Of a DNA stretch of 30,289 nucleotides, positions 1 through 6,991 are shown in pieces. Source of the stretch: JBBTIS01 sp038059855 (GTDB lineage Bacteria; Elusimicrobiota; Elusimicrobia; JACQPE01); assembly GCA_964357255.1 (NCBI GenBank), contig CAYHKQ010000022.1:1-30289 (forward strand), written 5' to 3'. Each line of letters starts with the position of its first letter. Positions within the stretch are counted from its first letter, which is position 1. The notes below the pieces were generated by a model. It was given only the letters and a program-made list of their open reading frames with translations, was not told the origin of the DNA and did not search any database. The position numbers and the translations under genes are program-made.

Positions 1-72
1 TGACCTAGGGCCTAAAGACCCAGGCAAGCCTGGGCCTTTAGGGGAAGGATTGGCTGGGACTAAAGTCCCTCT
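1..72. repeat. Dispersed hairpin repeat, copy 1
   Basis: Positions 11-42 form a near-perfect hairpin: CCTAAAG (11-17) pairs with CTTTAGG (36-42), and CCCAGG pairs with CCTGGG inside it, with one A/C mismatch between the two stems. It is followed by GGGACTAAAGTCCC (57-70), itself almost palindromic. The reverse complement shares the modules GCCTGGGTC and GGGACTTTAGTCC plus CTTCCCC-AAAG with the intergenic stretch at 21878-21937, so this is a repeat family and not a one-off terminator. Its function is unknown. Confidence 0.55.
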
Positions 73-83
73 CATGTGTCAAG

Positions 84-125
84 TTTTTAGAAATGTCATA
101 GGTTTACGTTTTTTAGAAATGTCAT
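84..125. repeat. Two 16-bp direct repeats, probable IS end
   Basis: TTTTTAGAAATGTCAT occurs exactly at 84-99 and 110-125, a 26-bp period. A further partial TGTCA lies at 76-80. Closely spaced direct repeats next to the last codons of an open frame (stop at 122-124, minus strand) are typical of transposase-binding sites at the end of an insertion sequence. The family is not identified. Confidence 0.45.
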
Positions 126-289
126 GTCCGCAAAGTAGAAATTGCATATTTCTGAGATGCTTTTAACTCCTCAAATCTTAAGCTCACCTGCCAATGAGAT
201 CCGGTCAAAGGAAGCGTTGGCAATTTAAGCCGAGGCTGTTGGTTGAAAAAGGAGCGCTCCAAGGCCAGGACCTTGCCCTGATTGATCCG
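122..289 (-). pseudogene. C-terminal remnant of a probable transposase
   Basis: The minus strand is open for about 55 codons, ending in TGA at 122-124 inside the second direct repeat. The translation includes INQGKVLALERSFFNQQP and ends LRFEELKASQKYAISTLRT. An in-frame TAG at 290-292 closes it upstream and no start codon with a ribosome-binding site is visible, so it would be only the tail of a larger protein. The transposase assignment rests on its position beside IS-like direct repeats and not on a recognised motif. It could also be chance open sequence. Confidence 0.35.
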
Positions 290-329
290 CTAAAGAGATA
301 CCCCTTTTTTTTATAAAAGTTATAGAAAA

Positions 330-352
330 ATAGCTATTTTATAGCTATATTA
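330..352 (+). promoter_or_regulatory. Putative operator and -10 region of brnTA
   Basis: The palindromic octamer ATAGCTAT occurs at 330-337 and again at 341-348. The 11-bp spacing puts the two copies on the same helical face. They sit in an AT-rich tract directly before the brnT start at 358, and TATATT/TATTAT matches to a -10 box lie within 10 bp of that start. BrnA-type antitoxins are known to repress their own operon, so these are plausible half-sites. Binding is inferred. Confidence 0.45.
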
Positions 353-357
353 TTATT

Positions 358-693
358 GTGCAGCTGGCGCTGGATCGAGAGGCGGTTCGATGGCTTGAAA
401 ATTTTCTGCCTGACTCGGAGAATTTTGATTGGGATGACGGCAATATCGATAAAAATCAAAAACATGATATTGAAGATAGAGAAATCGAAGAGATTTTTAA
501 CGAGTTTGAGTATGTTTTTGCCGGAAGGATTGTGGAGCCCACCCACAACGAATGGCGCGGATTGATATTGGCGCGAGGGGAGGGAGGGCGATATTTGGCA
601 TTTGTTTTTACACGGAGGGGCGAGAAATTGCGGCCCATTTCATGCCGCCCCATGAGAAAGGAGGAGAAAAGAATTTATGAAAAAGCGATTTAA
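358..693 (+). CDS. brnT: BrnT family toxin (type II toxin-antitoxin)
   Basis: A 111-residue protein of the BrnT (DUF497) family, ribonuclease toxins with a RelE-like fold that block translation by cutting RNA. Family landmarks are visible in order: FDWDDGNIDKNQKH near residues 23-36, the acidic helix REIEEIFNEF, the NEWRG strand, the GRYLAFVFTRRG core and the C-terminal RPISCRPMRKEEKRIYE, which carries the basic residues expected of the active region. The start is GTG at 358; no Shine-Dalgarno sequence precedes it, and a -10-like TATATT lies only a few bases upstream, so the message may be leaderless. The gene overlaps brnA by 17 bp, the usual toxin-first order. It looks intact. Confidence 0.85.
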   Translation: MQLALDREAVRWLENFLPDSENFDWDDGNIDKNQKHDIEDREIEEIFNEFEYVFAGRIVEPTHNEWRGLILARGEGGRYLAFVFTRRGEKLRPISCRPMRKEEKRIYEKAI

Positions 694-922
694 GGTCAAA
701 GAAGACGCGCAAGTTAGGGAATTTTTAAGGAAAGACCTAGGCAAGGATATTGCCAGAAGCGGCTCTTTGGCCGTAGTTCGGCCCAAGCACCGGCAACTGC
801 CCACTTCGATCATGTTGGACCCCGCCTTGATCGCCAAGTTGCAATCCAAGGCAGGTAAAAGAGGGATCGGCTACCAAACCATGCTCAAAATTATCGTCCA
901 TGAGCATGTGGATGACTATTAA
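677..922 (+). CDS. brnA: BrnA/CopG-like antitoxin
   Basis: An 81-residue protein immediately downstream of and overlapping brnT. The C-terminal half (LPTSIMLDPALIAKLQSKAGKRGIGYQTMLKIIVHEHV) is a ribbon-helix-helix DNA-binding segment of the BrnA/CopG type: a short strand, then two helices containing GIGYQTMLK. The basic N-terminal part would wrap the toxin. The antitoxin should neutralise BrnT and repress the operon, probably through the ATAGCTAT pair at 330-348. The start ATG lies inside brnT after a GGAGGAGAAAAG tract that can act as a ribosome-binding site. Confidence 0.8.
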   Translation: MKKRFKVKEDAQVREFLRKDLGKDIARSGSLAVVRPKHRQLPTSIMLDPALIAKLQSKAGKRGIGYQTMLKIIVHEHVDDY

Positions 923-1071
923 AAAATAAAGTTAATTAATTAAGAACGTCCCGCTCTACCCCTCAAGGATGATCACCTTCCCATCCCCGAGTCAGTCTCT
1001 TTCGTCGAATACGTCGCTGTTTAAGAGAAATTGATATTGTGTCCCCCGATTTTTTACTTTAAATCGTCCTC

Positions 1072-1128
1072 TTGAGGAAAATAGAAATGTATGGTATCCT
1101 TATAGTAAGGAATTTTGATAGCAGGAGG
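1072..1128 (+). promoter_or_regulatory. Promoter, palindromic operator and strong RBS of the abrB/relE pair
   Basis: A -35 box TTGAGG (1072-1077) and a -10 box TATCCT (1095-1100) are separated by 17 bp. A perfect inverted repeat, TCCTTA-TAG-TAAGGA (1097-1111), overlaps the -10, the right place for autorepression by the antitoxin. AGGAGG at 1123-1128 sits 5 bp before the ATG at 1134. The stretch from 923 to 1071 shows no gene. Confidence 0.55.
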
Positions 1129-1133
1129 TTTAC

Positions 1134-1412
1134 ATGGAGCGCTTGACTACTGCCACAATCACTTCGAAGGCTCAAATTACCCTTCCCAAATCTGTGCGGG
1201 AGACTCTGGGGGTGGGCCATCCCGGGGATTTGGTCGGTTTTTTAATTGATCCTGAGGCCCATGTTGTGAAGCTTACACGGGTGGAGGTTGTTCCCGTGGA
1301 CGAAGATTTTACGCAGGCCGAATATAGAAAACTCAAAAAGCTCTGCGGGCAAAGAAAAGGCAAAAAGACGTTTAAGAGCATGAAGGCTCTGATTAAGGAT
1401 TTGAAATTTTAA
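1134..1412 (+). CDS. AbrB/MazE-type (SpoVT-AbrB fold) antitoxin
   Basis: A 92-residue protein. Residues 5-48 form a swapped-hairpin AbrB domain: TTATITSKAQITLPKSVRETLGVGHPGD is the classic T-x-TSKGQITLP-KxVRExLGxxPGD signature, followed by the GFLIDPEAHVVKLTRV strand. The remaining basic, lysine-rich tail probably binds the toxin encoded next door. It should act as both antitoxin and autorepressor, with TCCTTA-TAG-TAAGGA upstream as its likely site. The start is well supported by AGGAGG 5 bp upstream. The gene is intact and lies 18 bp from the toxin gene. Confidence 0.8.
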   Translation: MERLTTATITSKAQITLPKSVRETLGVGHPGDLVGFLIDPEAHVVKLTRVEVVPVDEDFTQAEYRKLKKLCGQRKGKKTFKSMKALIKDLKF

Positions 1413-1430
1413 AGACCCTAACCGCTTTCC

Positions 1431-1706
1431 GTGCGATATTCTTATTTTGCCGGCTTTAAAAGATCTTTTCGGAATTTACCTGTTGAACGCAGAAAAAGAG
1501 TTGAAGAGGCTTTAGCGCGTTTTGCCTTAGCATTGGAAGAAAGCGATGTCGCGGCGGGACTTGGCTTAAAAAAGCTCCATCATGGCTTCTGGGAAATTCG
1601 GGCCGGGATTTCCGATCGGATTGTTTTTCTCAAAGAAAAAGATTTCGTCGAATTTATTTTCTGCGGAACTCACGAGGATGTTAAACGTTTTTTAAAGCGT
1701 TTGTGA
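1431..1706 (+). CDS. RelE/ParE-superfamily toxin
   Basis: A 91-residue basic protein beginning with GTG, directly downstream of an AbrB-type antitoxin gene. The pattern fits the RelE/ParE toxin fold: an N-terminal helical hairpin (FKRSFRNLPVERRKRVEEALARFA), then LKKLHHGFWEIRAGISDRIVFL, in which the K-L-x-x-G-x-W-E-I-R-x-G-x-x-x-R-I strand pair is diagnostic, and a C-terminal CGTHEDVKRFLKRL. Family members cleave mRNA or poison gyrase; the sequence alone does not say which. AbrB-type antitoxin with RelE-type toxin is a common mixed pairing. Confidence 0.78.
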   Translation: MRYSYFAGFKRSFRNLPVERRKRVEEALARFALALEESDVAAGLGLKKLHHGFWEIRAGISDRIVFLKEKDFVEFIFCGTHEDVKRFLKRL

Positions 1707-1978
1707 ATCAGGTTAAAATCCGGTGAATCACAACATGGAGTATCTTAAACTGAAAGTGCTTACGTCGTTCATCGAGGTGACATAAAGTCATGAAATTTGC
1801 CCACATTAAAGCCGGAAGACCCACTCTTTCTTGGTCTTACATTGGAAAGGAAAAATTGCCATGCGTATTTTGACACCGCTACGGGAATAGCGTCCGATTT
1901 TCTTCAGAGACTGGACCCCTGATTCATCGGGGTGACGAGCTAACTGAGGAATCCCGGCTCATTGATTTTGTATTGTTT
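1707..1978. other. Intergenic region with no supported gene
   Basis: This stretch separates the toxin gene from the end of the oppositely oriented gcv operon. An ATG-initiated frame of 27 codons at 1790-1873 has no recognisable family and no good ribosome-binding site. No clear terminator hairpin with a U tract was found. Confidence 0.4.
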
Positions 1979-3418
1979 TTAAGCTCGGATAACCGGGTTC
2001 CTTGCGGCGGTGACTTCGTCGAGGCGGGCGACGGGGAGTTTGTGGGGGGCGGTTTTGACGCGATCGGGGTTGGTTTTAGCTTCCTCTAAAATTGTTTTGA
2101 CGGCGCGGGCGAATTCCTCCAGGGTTTCAGGGGTTTCCGTTTCCGTGGGTTCCGCCATAATAGCCTCGGGAACGATCAGGGGAAAATAAACCGTGGGCGC
2201 GTAAAAGCCGAAATCCAGGAGACGTTTGGCTAGGTCCAAGGTGCGAACTCCGTTTAAGGTTTTTGGGTCCAAGGTAAAAACAGCCTCGTGCATGCAGGGT
2301 TCGTCTTGAAAGGGTTTAAGGCCCGCCTCTTTGAGCAGGGCTTTCAAATAATTAGCATTTACGATGGCTGTTCGCGAGGCGGCTACGGCGCCTTCCTTGC
2401 CGAGCATGGCCAGATAAGCCGAAGATAAAAGGATATTACCCACGCTTCCATGAAAGGCGCGGATGCGGCCGATGGATTTGGGCGATGACTCCAGAATTTC
2501 CATTTCCCCATTGGTTGATTCCGTGATTCGGGGAACCGGCAGGTACTCTTCCAAGTGCCGCCGCGCGGCCAGGACCCCCGCCCCGGGCCCGCCGCCGCCG
2601 TGAGGGACAGCGAATGTTTTGTGCAGATTAAGATGCATCAAATCGAATCCCAGATCAGCGGGTTTGACCACGCCCATTAAAGCGTTCATGTTGGCGCCGT
2701 CCATATAAAGGAGAGCCCCTGCTTTGTGAACCAGGCGCGCCACTTCCAAAATTTCATCCTCAAAGAGTCCTAGCGTATTGGGAACCGTCATCATCAACAT
2801 GGCCGTGTTTTGATTTAAGACTTTTACGAGTTCTTCGAGGTTGACGCGGCCCCGGCTGTTGGAGCGAATCGTGATCACGTCAAAGCCGCCCAGGACTGCG
2901 CTCGCCGGATTGGTTCCGTGGGCGGAGTCGGGAATGATGATCTTGCGCCGTTCATTGGCTTGGCCCTTGTCTTTGAAATAGGCGCCGGCCATAAGAATCC
3001 CAACGAGTTCCGCGTGCGCTCCGGCCGCCGGAGCCAACGTAATGGAGTCCATCCCGGTGATTTCCAAGAGGCCCCTTTCAAAATCTCGGATTACGCGAAG
3101 CAGGCCTTGATTGGCCCAGGCCGGGGTTAAGGGATGAACATCGGCAAAGGCAGGGTGGCTCGCGGCCCTGAAATTGGCCTTGGGATTGTATTTCATGGTG
3201 CACGATCCCAGGGGATAAAAATTGGTGTCCACCGAGTAATTAAGTTGGCTCGCTCGCGTAAAATGGCGCACAACTTCCAACTCCGCCACTTCCGGCAGTT
3301 TGGGCGGGTTTTTTCTCAAATGCTTAGCCGCAATCTTTTGCGAGGAGTGGATACTGCCCTTGGCAAACCCAATGGCCCGGCGCCCCGGTTTACTTTGTTC
3401 GAATAGCGTTGAGAGCAT
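1979..3418 (-). CDS. gcvPB: Glycine dehydrogenase (decarboxylating) subunit 2
   Basis: A 479-residue P-protein beta subunit. With GcvPA it decarboxylates glycine using pyridoxal phosphate and passes the aminomethyl group to the lipoyl arm of GcvH. The PLP lysine lies in LHKTFAVPHGGGGPGAG, the hallmark of the family, and the substrate pocket motifs YPLGSCTMKYNPK and PDSAHGTNPASA are present. Length is normal for the split form. It is last in the minus-strand operon gcvT-gcvH-gcvPA-gcvPB and overlaps gcvPA by 29 bp, so the two subunits are probably translationally coupled. No gene for the L protein (lipoamide dehydrogenase) is in the window. No frameshift or missing motif was seen. Confidence 0.97.
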   Translation of the reverse strand: MLSTLFEQSKPGRRAIGFAKGSIHSSQKIAAKHLRKNPPKLPEVAELEVVRHFTRASQLNYSVDTNFYPLGSCTMKYNPKANFRAASHPAFADVHPLTPAWANQGLLRVIRDFERGLLEITGMDSITLAPAAGAHAELVGILMAGAYFKDKGQANERRKIIIPDSAHGTNPASAVLGGFDVITIRSNSRGRVNLEELVKVLNQNTAMLMMTVPNTLGLFEDEILEVARLVHKAGALLYMDGANMNALMGVVKPADLGFDLMHLNLHKTFAVPHGGGGPGAGVLAARRHLEEYLPVPRITESTNGEMEILESSPKSIGRIRAFHGSVGNILLSSAYLAMLGKEGAVAASRTAIVNANYLKALLKEAGLKPFQDEPCMHEAVFTLDPKTLNGVRTLDLAKRLLDFGFYAPTVYFPLIVPEAIMAEPTETETPETLEEFARAVKTILEEAKTNPDRVKTAPHKLPVARLDEVTAARNPVIRA

Positions 3419-4769
3419 AATTGTTCAATACCTTGGCTAAATTATTTATGTCCGCTTCGCTCGTTTTTTCCGTAGCGGCGATGAGCAGCGAATCTTTGAG
3501 TTCGGGGTAATCGCGTCCCAGGGGATAGCCCGGTAGAAGACGGGTTTCCCTGCAGATGGCTTCCAGGCGTTCGGCCGGAAGCCGGGTTTTCCAGATGAAT
3601 TCCTGGAAGAATTCTTCGTGATCAAAAGCCGGTTCGCCGGCCCTGGCTATTATGTAGCGCGAACGTTCCCAAATTTCATGGGCTTTGGAGAAAGTCAATT
3701 CCGCCGCTTCCTTTAAGCCCTCTGGCCCAAGCAGGGAGAGATAAATCGTGGCCGCAATGGCGCATAGCGTTTGGTTGGTGCAAATGTTAGAGGTGGCTTT
3801 TTCGCGGCGGATGTGCTGCTCGCGGGTCTGAAGGGTTAAGGTGTAGCCTGTTTGACCGTTGCGGTCTACGGTGCGACCGCAGATGCGGCCAGGAATTCGG
3901 CGTAGGTAGTCTTTTTTAACCGCGAAAAGGCCTAAAGAGGGACCGCCATAAGTCATCGGGATCCCGAGGGGCTGGCCGTCGGCCACTGCAATATCCGCGT
4001 TGTAGGAGCCCGGGGGCTCTAAAATTCCCAGGCTGATCGGATTGTTCACGACCGAGATAAAAAGGGCCTGGGTTTTGGTTCGAATTTCTCCGATTTGGTC
4101 CATATCTTCTAAAATCCCGAAGAAATTTGGTTGGCCGGCCACGAAGGCGAAGACGCCGGGGTCTTGAAGCGCGTTTTGAAGCACCCGAAGAGCCAGCTTT
4201 CCGGTTTTGCCGTCGTACGGGATTTCCACGATTTCCACGTCCAAGTTACGAAGATAGGTCGAGAGCGTGGATCTCCATTGAGGATGCAGGGCGCGCGGAA
4301 CCAAAATTTTTTTAGGGGTTAACGCCAGCTCTTCGCTAAACCACCGCCGGGCAAGCAGAACAGCCTCAACCAGGGCCGTGGCGCCGTCATAAAGGGAGGC
4401 ATTGGAGGCATCCATTCCAAAAAGTTCGCACACCATGGTCTGGAATTCAAAAAGGGCAATCAGGGTGCCTTGGCTCGCTTCCGCTTGATAGGGGGTGTAG
4501 GCGGTTAAAAATTCACCGCGCTTGGTCAAGTCCCAGACGGCCTGGGGGATGAAGTGGTCGTAAGCGCCGGCTCCGAGGAAGCTTTTGAGCGGAATATTTT
4601 TTTCGGCCGCATGGTCGAGATATTGGGCCAGCTCCAGTTCGGTTTTTGCGGGGGGGAGACCCAGGCTCGGTAGGAGCAATTCCTTCGGAATCGGGGGCAG
4701 GAGATCTTCAAAGCTTTTGACGCCGATTTTTTGAAGGAGTTTTTGCTCCGTTGCGGTTTGTTCGTCCAT
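3390..4769 (-). CDS. gcvPA: Glycine dehydrogenase (decarboxylating) subunit 1
   Basis: A 459-residue alpha subunit of the two-part P protein. It begins MDEQTATEQKLLQKIGVKSF and carries the conserved FLGAGAYDHFIPQAVW, FLTAYTPYQAEASQGTL, MDASNASLYDGATA, QPNFFGILED, YGGPSLGLFAVK and GRICGRTVD segments of the family. It forms a heterotetramer with GcvPB and makes up the half of the ancestral P protein that lacks the PLP lysine. Only 4 bp separate it from gcvH. The split P protein is the arrangement in Bacillus, Thermotoga and many anaerobes, as opposed to the single long GcvP of E. coli. Confidence 0.97.
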   Translation of the reverse strand: MDEQTATEQKLLQKIGVKSFEDLLPPIPKELLLPSLGLPPAKTELELAQYLDHAAEKNIPLKSFLGAGAYDHFIPQAVWDLTKRGEFLTAYTPYQAEASQGTLIALFEFQTMVCELFGMDASNASLYDGATALVEAVLLARRWFSEELALTPKKILVPRALHPQWRSTLSTYLRNLDVEIVEIPYDGKTGKLALRVLQNALQDPGVFAFVAGQPNFFGILEDMDQIGEIRTKTQALFISVVNNPISLGILEPPGSYNADIAVADGQPLGIPMTYGGPSLGLFAVKKDYLRRIPGRICGRTVDRNGQTGYTLTLQTREQHIRREKATSNICTNQTLCAIAATIYLSLLGPEGLKEAAELTFSKAHEIWERSRYIIARAGEPAFDHEEFFQEFIWKTRLPAERLEAICRETRLLPGYPLGRDYPELKDSLLIAATEKTSEADINNLAKVLNNYALNAIRTK

Positions 4770-4773
4770 GTTT

Positions 4774-5163
4774 TTAGCGATGAGATTCGGCTGTTATTTT
4801 TTGGTAATCCGCCTCATTCATCAAGGTCTCCAGTTGGGCCGGGCTAGAGGCCTCGATTTTAAAAAGCCAGCCTTCGCCGAACGGGTCTTTGTGAATCTTG
4901 GTTACATCCTGGGATATATGATCATTGACGGCCACAACCCGCCCGGAAACCGGAGCATAAATTTCAAAAGCGGCTTTAACGGACTCGATGACGCCCAGCG
5001 GCTCTCCCTGCTTGACCTCGCGGCCTGTTTTTGGAAGCTCCACGTAGACGATATCGCGGATTTCTTGCTGAGCGAAGTCCGTAATTCCGACAATCACGGC
5101 GCCGTTTTCCAGGCGCGCCCATTCGTGAGTTTTTGCGAATTTGAGTTTGGATCTATCCACCAT
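4774..5163 (-). CDS. gcvH: Glycine cleavage system H protein
   Basis: A 129-residue lipoyl carrier. The lipoylated lysine is in GVIESVKAAFEIYAPVSG, with THEWARLENG near the N terminus and GEGWLFKIEASSPAQLETLM near the C terminus, all typical. GcvH shuttles the aminomethyl group between the P and T proteins and carries reducing equivalents to the L protein. A GGAG ribosome-binding site about 9 bp upstream (minus strand) supports the ATG start. It lies 18 bp from gcvT and 4 bp from gcvPA in one transcription unit. Confidence 0.97.
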   Translation of the reverse strand: MVDRSKLKFAKTHEWARLENGAVIVGITDFAQQEIRDIVYVELPKTGREVKQGEPLGVIESVKAAFEIYAPVSGRVVAVNDHISQDVTKIHKDPFGEGWLFKIEASSPAQLETLMNEADYQKITAESHR

Positions 5164-5181
5164 GATTGTCTACTCCTTTAT

Positions 5182-6270
5182 TTACTTATTATAGAAAGGA
5201 AGTTTTACCGTTTGCGCCTGCAGTTGTCGGCCGCCGGTGTCAAGAATAAAATTTGTCTCGTTCCAATAGGCTTTATCCACAAAACCCATGGCAATGGGTT
5301 TGCCGAGCGTGGGGGAAAAACTTCCGCTTGTGATTATTCCGGCTTTTTGCGCGGATTTTGTAAGAATTAAACTGCCCTGCCTGGGCACCGGGCCGGCCGA
5401 AGCGCCGGCAAAGCCGAAAATTTTTCGGGACAGCCCGGCTTGCTTTTGTCGCTCCAAAATATTTTTTGACTTAAAAGAGGGCTTGTTCCAGTTAATGACC
5501 CAGGAATATCCGGATTCCAGAGAAGTGATATCTTCGCTTAATTCATGGCCCCAGAGCGGGAAGCCGGCCTCCAGGCGCAGGGTGTCGCGCGCGCCCAGCC
5601 CGCAGGGGCTAAACGCGCCGGCGCAGGTTGGGCCCAAGCGGGCGATCTCCTGCCAGAGCGGCGCGATGATTTCGTTTTCCGCAATGAGTTCGAACCCGTC
5701 TTCGCCGGTGTAGCCTGTTCTCGCGGCGATTATGTCGTGGGATTTCCAGGGAATCACCGACACCTTCATTTTTTGAATTTCGCTGATTTTTGGATGAAGT
5801 TGGGCCGAAATTTTTAAAGCAAGCGGGCCCTGGATTGCTACGATGCCGTAATGGGGGGATTCGTCGCTGATTTCAACGGTGAAGCCTTCGGCGTGTTTTT
5901 TGATCCATTCCCAATCAGCATCGATCCGCGAGGCGTTCACCACAAGAAGATTGTTGCGCTCGGAAAGTTTGTAGACGATTAAATCGTCAATCACGCCGCC
6001 TCGATCATTGGGCATATGCGCATAAATGGCGGAGCCGATCGGGGGAGCGGAGATATCGTTGGTCAGCAAATAATCCAGAAATTTGCAGGAATCCGGTCCG
6101 GCCACGAAAATTTGACCCATGTGGGAAACGTCGAAAATCCCGGCGCCTGCGCGCACGGCGCGGTGTTCGTCCAGAATGGATTTATAAACGATGGGCATTT
6201 CAAAGCCGGCAAAAGGCGCGAACTTGGCGCCGAGCGCCCGGTGGATTTCGTACAGAGCGGTGTGTTTCAT
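5182..6270 (-). CDS. gcvT: Aminomethyltransferase (glycine cleavage T protein)
   Basis: A 362-residue folate-dependent T protein that releases ammonia from aminomethyl-GcvH and forms methylene-tetrahydrofolate. Visible family motifs are FAGFEMPIVYKSILDEHRAVR, GIFDVSHMGQIFV with the catalytic-site DVSHMG, NDRGGVIDDLIVYKL, ARTGYTGEDGFEL and GLGARDTLRLEAGFPLWGHEL. The frame could be extended to a GTG at 6294, but the ATG at 6270 aligns with the usual T-protein start (MKHTALYEIH) and is preferred. No Shine-Dalgarno sequence is seen at either start. First gene of the gcv operon, divergent from the NTPase gene at 6335. Confidence 0.95.
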   Translation of the reverse strand: MKHTALYEIHRALGAKFAPFAGFEMPIVYKSILDEHRAVRAGAGIFDVSHMGQIFVAGPDSCKFLDYLLTNDISAPPIGSAIYAHMPNDRGGVIDDLIVYKLSERNNLLVVNASRIDADWEWIKKHAEGFTVEISDESPHYGIVAIQGPLALKISAQLHPKISEIQKMKVSVIPWKSHDIIAARTGYTGEDGFELIAENEIIAPLWQEIARLGPTCAGAFSPCGLGARDTLRLEAGFPLWGHELSEDITSLESGYSWVINWNKPSFKSKNILERQKQAGLSRKIFGFAGASAGPVPRQGSLILTKSAQKAGIITSGSFSPTLGKPIAMGFVDKAYWNETNFILDTGGRQLQAQTVKLPFYNK

Positions 6271-6318
6271 GGAGGTTTCAGAAATTTTCGACACAAAAAA
6301 TTAGTTTAGCAAAGTTTC

Positions 6319-6334
6319 TATAGTATCGGCTGAA
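6319..6334 (+). promoter_or_regulatory. -10-like TATAGT adjoining the NTPase start
   Basis: TATAGT at 6319-6324 is followed after 10 bp by the ATG at 6335, with no Shine-Dalgarno sequence between. Transcription from this box would give an almost leaderless mRNA. No convincing -35 was found. The 64-bp gap between the divergent gcvT and NTPase starts must also hold the gcv promoter on the other strand, which could not be identified with confidence. Confidence 0.35.
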
Positions 6335-6892
6335 ATGGAGCATTTTCTTTTATCCGGCACGACGGGGGCGGGCAAGACCACGTTGATCCGGGAGGTGATT
6401 TTGCCTTATCAGAACCTTGTGGGCGGGTTTGTCACGCTTGAGAAACGGGGCGAAGACGGACGGCGCCAAGGTTTTGAGATGTTGCGTCTGGCGGACGGCA
6501 AGCGCGGCGTTTTAGCGAGCAAGGAGTTGTCCAGTCCGGTCAAGGCGGGTAAATACGGGATTAATTTGGATGTCTTGGAAGAGTTTGGGGTTAAAGCCGT
6601 TGAAGAAGCCCGCCGCAATCCCGCTATCCGCTTGATCATTATTGATGAAATCGGCGTCATAGAAGCTCAAAGCGCCAATTTCCGAAAGCTGGCGGTCGAA
6701 TGTCTTGGCGATTTTTCTAAGTCCGTTCTCGCCGCCATTTGCGCCAACAGCCGGCCTTTTATCCGCCAAATCGAGGAAATGCCCGGCGTGCATTTGGTTA
6801 CCCTAAAGCGGGCCGGCTATGATAAGGTTAAGGCCGATCTCCGGGCTTGGCTCAAAGAAACGCTATCTAACTCGGGGGAAGCAATTTCATAG
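6335..6892 (+). CDS. THEP1-family nucleoside-triphosphatase
   Basis: A 185-residue P-loop NTPase of the THEP1 / NTPase_1 family. The Walker A motif GTTGAGKTT lies at residues 8-16. The family pattern VGGFVTLEKRGEDGRRQGFEMLRLADGKRG follows, then Walker B IRLIIIDEIGVIEAQSANF near residues 97-115, which contains the D-E-I-G signature. Members hydrolyse ATP and GTP slowly in vitro and their cellular role is unsettled; some sit beside molybdenum-cofactor or nucleotide-metabolism genes. Here it is divergent from the glycine cleavage operon and upstream of murC, which gives no clear functional hint. Confidence 0.85.
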   Translation: MEHFLLSGTTGAGKTTLIREVILPYQNLVGGFVTLEKRGEDGRRQGFEMLRLADGKRGVLASKELSSPVKAGKYGINLDVLEEFGVKAVEEARRNPAIRLIIIDEIGVIEAQSANFRKLAVECLGDFSKSVLAAICANSRPFIRQIEEMPGVHLVTLKRAGYDKVKADLRAWLKETLSNSGEAIS

Positions 6893-6991
6893 AGGAAATT
6901 TTTTGATGATAGGCTTCGCCGCGCAACGACGCAATGGGGAAGGTCCGTCCCGAACTTGAGCGTTAAGGTAGAAAAAGATAAGTTCCTTATA

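Noticed and set aside
4768..5370. Long plus-strand open frame of 200 codons
   Set aside because: It is the antisense shadow of gcvH and the end of gcvT, which are certain.
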